19,564 nucleotides of DNA from Corynebacterium sp. (GTDB lineage: Bacteria; Actinomycetota; Actinomycetes; Mycobacteriales; Mycobacteriaceae). The position numbers and the translations under genes were made by a program. Shown here piece by piece: positions 13,598 through 19,564 of this stretch (positions within the stretch are counted from its first letter, which is position 1; each line of letters starts with the position of its first letter). The notes under the pieces are model-generated. The model saw only the letters and a program-made list of their open reading frames with translations. It was not told the origin of the DNA and made no database searches. The stretch lies in assembly GCF_030152825.1 (NCBI RefSeq), contig NZ_JASLIP010000050.1:1-19564 (forward strand), read 5' to 3'.

Positions 13598-15877
13598 ATG
13601 TCTGCACCTGTGAAGAACGCCTCTGCCCCCGCCCAATCGGGGAGCGGTGCACAGAAACTAGGCCCGCCAATCCTCGTCTACGTTGCCGCCGCGCTCGTGG
13701 CTGGCATCGTCGGCGCTGTCATCAGCGTCGAGTTCTTGGGCGAGTCCCTCGCTGCCCTCGGTGTGCCGGATCCGGGTACTGCGACAACCTTCGGCCTGCC
13801 TTTCCTGCGTTCCGCCGCCACGCTGATTGGCTGCATGGGTATCGGTGGGTTCCTGATGAGCGCCTTCGGCACCCCGCCGCGTAAGGACGGCTACCTGGAT
13901 TACGACGGCTACGCCGCCGCCCGTACCGGTCAGTGGGGCATGTTCCTGTGGGCCGTCTGTTCCCTCATTCTGATCCCGATGTACATGTCGGATGTCTCGG
14001 GCTCGCCGCTGAAGGAAACGCTCAAGCCGGACCTGTGGGGTGTGGCGATTCAGCAGGTCTCCACCGCCAAGGCCTTCCTGGCCGTGGCGATCATCGCTGG
14101 GCTGACGTGGTTCTTCTCCCTGCTGACCCGAAAGTGGATCTGGCAGCCGGTTTTCCTGGCTTTGGCGCTGTGCACGATGATTCCACTGGCCTTGGAGGGG
14201 CACTCCGCCTCAGGCGGTAACCACGACTATGGCGTGAACTCCCTGCTGTGGCACGTGATGGCCACCGCCGTGTGGGTTGGTGGTCTGATGGCCCTGGTCG
14301 CGCACGCGAAGCGCCGCGGCCCGCACCTGGCGCTGATCACGAAGCGCTATAGCTTCGTGGCCTTCTGGGCTTTCGTCGCGGTGGTTCTCTCCGGCCTGGT
14401 GAACGCTGCGATCCGCGTGCGCTTCTCCGAGTGGCTGACCACTGACTACGGCCTGGTCATCACCGCCAAGGCGGTGCTCGGCATCGTCCTGCTGGTGTGT
14501 GGTTACCTGCACCGCAAGTCGATCATCCCGAAGCTGGAGGCCGCCGAGGGGGAGGGTGGTGGCTCCACCGCCGAGGCGCGTAAGGCGTTTAGCCGCCTGG
14601 CGATCGGCGAGGTCCTGGTCATGGCGGGCGCTATCGGCGTGGCCATCTCCCTGTCCCGCATCCCGCCCCCACTGCCGCAGCAAATCGAGATCACCACGAT
14701 GGACATTCTGCTGGGCTTCCGCATCACCGAGCCACCGAACTACCTGCACATGTTCGGCATGTTCCGCCTGGACTTGATCTACGGCGTGGGCGCGATCATC
14801 CTTCAAGTGCTATACATGTGGGCCTGGTTCACGCTGCGCAAGAAGGGGCAGGATTGGCCACTCAACCGTCTGCTGTGGTGGACCGCCGGCAACGTCTTCC
14901 TTCTCTACGCCACGAGCTCCGGGCTGGGCATGTACGCGATGGCGATGTTCTCCCCGCACATGCTGCAGCACATGATCCTGGCAATGGTGGTCCCGATCTG
15001 TTGGGCGCTCGGTGGCCCGATGACCCTCTTCCTGCGAGCACTTCCCGCCGCCGGTCGCGACGGGGTGCCGGGGCCGCGCGAGTGGTTGGTGGTATTCATC
15101 AACAACCCGATTTCGCGCTTCTGGACCCACCCCATCGTCGCGGGCATCCAGTTCGTCGTGGGCTTCTACTGGCTGTACCTGTCCACCCTCTTCGACTGGA
15201 TGGGCAGCAACCACTCCGGCCACCTCTTCATGATCGGGCATTTCCTGATCTCGGGTTATATCTACTTCTGGGTGATCATCGGGGTGGACGCCGCCCCGCG
15301 CCAGGTCTCGGCGTTTAACAAGATGCTGGTGCTCTTCGGTTCCGTGGTCTTCCACGCTTGGTTCGGCATCGCCCTGATGCAGATGCGCAGCCCGATGAAT
15401 GCGGATTACTATCAGCGCCTGGACTTCCCCTTCCCTGTGGATATCCTCCACGACCAGTGGGTCGGAGGCGCGATCGCGTGGGGTCTGGGCGAGCTGCCGC
15501 TGCTGATCGTGTCCATTGCCCACGGTGTGCAGTGGTACCGCTCCGAGGACCGTGAGGCGAAGCGCTACGACCGCCACCAGGACCGCACCGGTGGCCAGGA
15601 TCTGCAGGCCTATAACGCGATGTTGGCCAGCATGGCCGGCGAGGGCGGGGACTTCGGCGAGAAGGAGTATTACACCGCCGACTACGAGACCGAGTCCGTG
15701 CAGAGCCAGCTGCACACCGAAAAGCAGCGCCGCCGCAAGCAGGTCCGCCGCCGCAAGGGGCAGAAGTTCACCGACCTGCCGTCCCCGGAGTATGGCGCGA
15801 ACATCCCGGGCGCTTACGGCCAAGCCCCGGAGCCCGGCGTTAAGTCCGACGACGCTTCCGCCGAGGACGCCGACTAG
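13598..15877 (+). CDS. CopD/CtaG fusion membrane protein
   Basis: This 759-residue polytopic membrane protein has two parts. Residues about 20-350 are CopD-like, with LLWHVMATAVWVGGLMALVAHAKRR typical of copper-import/resistance CopD. Residues about 370-640 are CtaG-like (caa3-type oxidase assembly), with MFSPHMLQHMILAMVVPICW, HSGHLFMIGHFLISGYIYFW and IIGVDAAPRQVS. The conserved His/Met positions fit copper binding. A long charged cytoplasmic tail (about 650-759) holds a basic run rich in Arg/Lys. The fused form is common in actinobacteria and probably feeds copper to cytochrome oxidase. ATG 13598 appears leaderless. It ends in a terminator at 15902 and has no co-oriented neighbour close enough to be in the same operon. 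Confidence 0.93.
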   Translation: MSAPVKNASAPAQSGSGAQKLGPPILVYVAAALVAGIVGAVISVEFLGESLAALGVPDPGTATTFGLPFLRSAATLIGCMGIGGFLMSAFGTPPRKDGYLDYDGYAAARTGQWGMFLWAVCSLILIPMYMSDVSGSPLKETLKPDLWGVAIQQVSTAKAFLAVAIIAGLTWFFSLLTRKWIWQPVFLALALCTMIPLALEGHSASGGNHDYGVNSLLWHVMATAVWVGGLMALVAHAKRRGPHLALITKRYSFVAFWAFVAVVLSGLVNAAIRVRFSEWLTTDYGLVITAKAVLGIVLLVCGYLHRKSIIPKLEAAEGEGGGSTAEARKAFSRLAIGEVLVMAGAIGVAISLSRIPPPLPQQIEITTMDILLGFRITEPPNYLHMFGMFRLDLIYGVGAIILQVLYMWAWFTLRKKGQDWPLNRLLWWTAGNVFLLYATSSGLGMYAMAMFSPHMLQHMILAMVVPICWALGGPMTLFLRALPAAGRDGVPGPREWLVVFINNPISRFWTHPIVAGIQFVVGFYWLYLSTLFDWMGSNHSGHLFMIGHFLISGYIYFWVIIGVDAAPRQVSAFNKMLVLFGSVVFHAWFGIALMQMRSPMNADYYQRLDFPFPVDILHDQWVGGAIAWGLGELPLLIVSIAHGVQWYRSEDREAKRYDRHQDRTGGQDLQAYNAMLASMAGEGGDFGEKEYYTADYETESVQSQLHTEKQRRRKQVRRRKGQKFTDLPSPEYGANIPGAYGQAPEPGVKSDDASAEDAD

Positions 15878-15901
15878 CCCCGTTACCGTTACTTTTCGAG
15901 G

Positions 15902-15938
15902 ACGTCACCAGCTCCGCCTGGTGGCGTTCTTTTTCTTT
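15902..15938 (+). terminator. Rho-independent terminator of the CopD/CtaG gene
   Basis: A stem, ACGTCACCAG (15902-15911) with CTGGTGGCGT (15918-15927) and one G-U pair, has a 6-base loop and is followed by TCTTTTTCTTT. It lies 25 bases after the stop codon. Confidence 0.9.
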
Positions 15939-16217
15939 GTTATTCACCGTGGACCTGCAGGGCAATGTGGCGGGGAGATCACGGCGGGCACGAGCCGTCA
16001 AGAGCCACATGAGTGGCTCTGTGGACTTCTCACATGCCGGGAACGCTATCCACAGCGTGGGTCTGCGAATCAGGTGCGCTGGCCGGGGCATTCGGTAAAC
16101 CAATGGCTACGCGCCGCAGCAGAATCCGCGGCGTGGTGCTCAAAGAAGGACCTACCGGCGGGGGAGCTAACTGCCGGTGGGGGACAAGCAATTCACGCGA
16201 AGAAGGAGTGGTCCACG
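15939..16217 (+). other. Non-coding region upstream of ssb
   Basis: No gene is supported here, although the ssb frame stays open through it. It holds an 8-bp hairpin, AGAGCCAC-atga-GTGGCTCT (16001-16020); an inverted repeat, ACGCT-atccac-AGCGT (16043-16058), that contains the DnaA-box-like CTATCCACA; and a direct repeat CCGGYGGGGGA (16155-16165 and 16174-16184). The promoter of ssb is not obvious. The ribosome site AAGGAG is at 16203-16208. Confidence 0.45.
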
Positions 16218-16727
16218 ATGAGCAGCCAGATGGCAACGATTCACCTCACCGGAAACATGGTGAGCAACCCGGAGATGAAACACCGCACGGAGGATGCGGC
16301 GATGGCCGTGTTCCGCATGGCGGTCAACCACCGCTATCAGGACCGCAATGGCCAGTGGGTGGACGGCAGCCCCACCTTCGTCACCGTGCAGTGCTGGGGG
16401 AAGCTGGCCCAGAATGTGGTGAGCGATGGCTACAAGGGCATGCCGGTCGTGGTGGTCGGTCGGCTCTACCAGTCCACGTGGACGGCGCAGGATAGCGGGG
16501 AGAAGCGCTCCGCGTTGCGTATCCGGGCCAGCCACGTCGGCGCAGACATGGGCCTGCGCCGGGTGACGGTCACACGCGAGGAGCCGGTGGGTAATAAGCA
16601 GCAGTCCGATCAGGACGGCGCCGATGTGGCCACGTCGCAGGCCGAAGGCGCTGCGGCAGAAGACGCGGCACAGGGAGGCGAGAACGAGGAGCGTGAGCTG
16701 GTTGGTGCGGCAGCACCACCGTTCTAA
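16218..16727 (+). CDS. ssb: Single-stranded DNA-binding protein
   Basis: This 169-residue OB-fold protein coats single-stranded DNA. Residues 5-115 form the OB fold: ATIHLTGNMVSNPEM, then FRMAVNHRYQDRNGQWVDGSPTFVTVQCWGKLAQNV and GMPVVVVGRLYQSTW. The tail (about 125-169) is low complexity and ends EERELVGAAAPPF. It keeps the final PPF that partner proteins recognise but has AAA where most SSBs have DD(D/E). The primary replication SSB usually lies beside rpsF/rplI; here the neighbour is ettA, so this is probably a second SSB paralogue. ATG 16218 with AAGGAG 9 bases upstream fixes the start; the open frame above it has no SSB similarity. A strong hairpin follows at 16785. Confidence 0.92.
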   Translation: MSSQMATIHLTGNMVSNPEMKHRTEDAAMAVFRMAVNHRYQDRNGQWVDGSPTFVTVQCWGKLAQNVVSDGYKGMPVVVVGRLYQSTWTAQDSGEKRSALRIRASHVGADMGLRRVTVTREEPVGNKQQSDQDGADVATSQAEGAAAEDAAQGGENEERELVGAAAPPF

Positions 16728-16784
16728 AAGCAACTTGTGCTTGGGGCTGCGGAATCGGGGGGGATCCGCAGGTAGCGGGGGAGA

Positions 16785-16820
16785 CAACGGCCGGGGCGAA
16801 AGGGGGCGCCCCGGCCGTTG
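16785..16820 (+). terminator. GC-rich hairpin after ssb
   Basis: Perfect 14-bp arms CAACGGCCGGGGCG and CGCCCCGGCCGTTG with an 8-base purine loop lie 57 bases past the ssb stop. The downstream sequence is only moderately T-rich (GTCTTGC), so this is a probable but not classical terminator. Confidence 0.65.
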
Positions 16821-16863
16821 GTCTTGCAGTAGGAGATGAATCAGGTAGGGCAGCAGAGGAATC

Positions 16864-16892
16864 TTGAAATCGGTGCCGAACACGTAGACTAT
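16864..16892 (+). promoter_or_regulatory. Promoter of ettA
   Basis: TTGAAA (16864-16869) and GACTAT (16887-16892) are 17 bases apart, a fair SigA-type match. The predicted start near 16899 leaves a leader of about 48 bases. Confidence 0.5.
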
Positions 16893-16946
16893 GGGGCAGC
16901 GATTTATCGAACTTTTTCTTCAACGGAAAGGCTGAAGTAGTTCACC

Positions 16947-18617
<1,671 letters not shown>

Positions 18618-18673
18618 GCGCTTAACCCGCTAAGCAGGGGCTTTACCGCTCGCGCTGTACTAGCGTGGGCGGT

Positions 18674-19564
18674 ATGACCCCGCTGCGTTCAATCTCCGAT
18701 ACCCCCATCGCCGAGCTGCCCGGCTATCAGCGCAACTTCGCGCCCGGCCGGCTTTCGGTGGGGCTTTCCCTGCCCATCGGGCGCCGCGATAGCGGGCACC
18801 CCGCGGGAGTAGCCAGTACAGCAGGATCGGAGAGCAGCGCAGACCCCGCCGCCGACCTCGCCGAACAGCTCCGCCTGATTCGACTCGCCGAGGACGGCGG
18901 CTTTTCTGCTGTCTGGGCACGCGATATCCCCTTGAGCGTGGAGACCTTCGGAGACGACGGGCAGGTCTACGACCCCTGGATGTACCTGAGCTACATCGCG
19001 GCGCAAACCTCGAGGATTGCGCTGGGGACTGCGGCGATCGTCGTCCCCTTCCAGCACCCCCTGCTGATGGCCAAGCGAGCCGCGAGCATAGACCGGCTCA
19101 GCGGCGGGCGTTTCCTCATGGGTATCGCCACCGGCGACCGCCCGGAAGAATTCCCTGCATTCAACCAGGAGCAGGGTGTCAGGGACGAACGCTTCCGCGA
19201 GCACCTCGCCGTCTACACCAAGGCACTGCGCACCAGCATGCGACCGATCCGCTGGTCCGAGGGCAAGGTTGGCGGGGCCGAGGTGCTCCCGAAGCCCACC
19301 GCCCACCACGTGCCGGTGCTGGCCACCGGCTCCTGCCAGCAGACCCTGGAGTGGAAAGCCGAGCACACCGACGGCTGGTTCATGTACCACAAGGGACTAG
19401 CGATCCAGCAGAAGAACGTCGAGCAATGGCGCGCAGCCGTCGCAGACGCTTGCGGGGAAGGGGCCTTCAAACCCTTCCTGGAGGCGATGTGGATCGACCT
19501 GCACGAGGACCCGGACGCCCCCGCCCAGGGCGGAACCTTTGGCTACCGGCTCGGGCGGAACACC
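18674..19564 (+). CDS. LLM-class flavin-dependent oxidoreductase, partial (BA3436-type)
   Basis: The first 297 residues of a luciferase-like flavin enzyme are present; the stop lies past the right edge. The diagnostic series is GYQRNFAPGRLSVGLSLPIG, then EDGGFSAVWARDIPL, FGDDGQVYDPWMYLSYIAAQTSRIALGTAAIVVPFQHPL, and LSGGRFLMGIATGDRPEEFPAF. This matches the BA3436-type branch, not the branch at the left edge. A polar insert (about 40-60, rich in Gly/Ser/Ala) sits between the first strand and helix. The substrate is unknown. ATG 18674 has no good Shine-Dalgarno. TACTAG (18658-18663) ends 10 bases before it, so the leader would be very short. The gap to ettA is 56 bases and carries a direct repeat CCCGCTAAGC. 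Confidence 0.85.
   Translation, partial: MTPLRSISDTPIAELPGYQRNFAPGRLSVGLSLPIGRRDSGHPAGVASTAGSESSADPAADLAEQLRLIRLAEDGGFSAVWARDIPLSVETFGDDGQVYDPWMYLSYIAAQTSRIALGTAAIVVPFQHPLLMAKRAASIDRLSGGRFLMGIATGDRPEEFPAFNQEQGVRDERFREHLAVYTKALRTSMRPIRWSEGKVGGAEVLPKPTAHHVPVLATGSCQQTLEWKAEHTDGWFMYHKGLAIQQKNVEQWRAAVADACGEGAFKPFLEAMWIDLHEDPDAPAQGGTFGYRLGRNT

Noticed and set aside
16046..16054. Replication origin based on the DnaA-box-like CTATCCACA
   Set aside because: A single imperfect box without an AT-rich unwinding region or dnaA/dnaN neighbours.
15516..16217. Open frame extending the ssb reading frame far upstream
   Set aside because: The upstream part overlaps the CopD/CtaG tail and a terminator and has no SSB similarity. 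ATG 16218 with AAGGAG fits the real start.

Overview
The window looks like chromosomal DNA of a GC-rich Corynebacterium or a close relative in the Mycobacteriales. The evidence is the SenX3/RegX3-type two-component pair, an oligoribonuclease gene next to tRNA-His, a fused CopD/CtaG protein, an actinobacterial L,D-transpeptidase lipoprotein, frequent GTG/TTG starts, and several genes whose start codon lies a few bases after a -10 box (leaderless style). The species is not resolved. No integrase, transposase, phage gene, CRISPR array or rRNA was seen.

Region 1-8101 is mostly a phosphate module. After the 5' part of a luciferase-like flavin oxidoreductase (minus strand, cut by the window edge), a minus-strand block reads phoU - pstS - pstC - pstA - pstB and ends in a strong terminator. 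Divergent from phoU is senX3-regX3 on the plus strand. PstS captures phosphate, PstC/PstA form the channel, PstB powers it, PhoU links transporter state to the histidine kinase, and RegX3 is the expected regulator. PHO-box-like 11-bp direct repeats (TTCAC core) lie upstream of pstS and in the phoU/senX3 gap, so the module probably regulates itself.

Region 8102-13500 is mixed housekeeping: tRNA-Lys, an L,D-transpeptidase lipoprotein with a long, apparently structured 5' leader, a convergent phytoene synthase, a CopZ-like copper-binding protein overlapping a small membrane protein tail to tail, tRNA-His, oligoribonuclease (orn), a short-chain dehydrogenase and tRNA-Arg.

Region 13500-19564 is on the plus strand: a 759-residue CopD/CtaG fusion (copper handling and cytochrome oxidase assembly), a single-stranded-DNA-binding protein, the ABC-F translation factor EttA, and a second, 3'-truncated luciferase-like oxidoreductase.

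Most of the window is conserved actinobacterial gene content. The least explained parts are regulatory: the folded leader of the L,D-transpeptidase gene, the PHO-box repeats, the hairpins between pst genes, a periodic CACCCC repeat ahead of pstC, and a perfect 22-bp palindrome at the convergent end of the transpeptidase and phytoene synthase genes.
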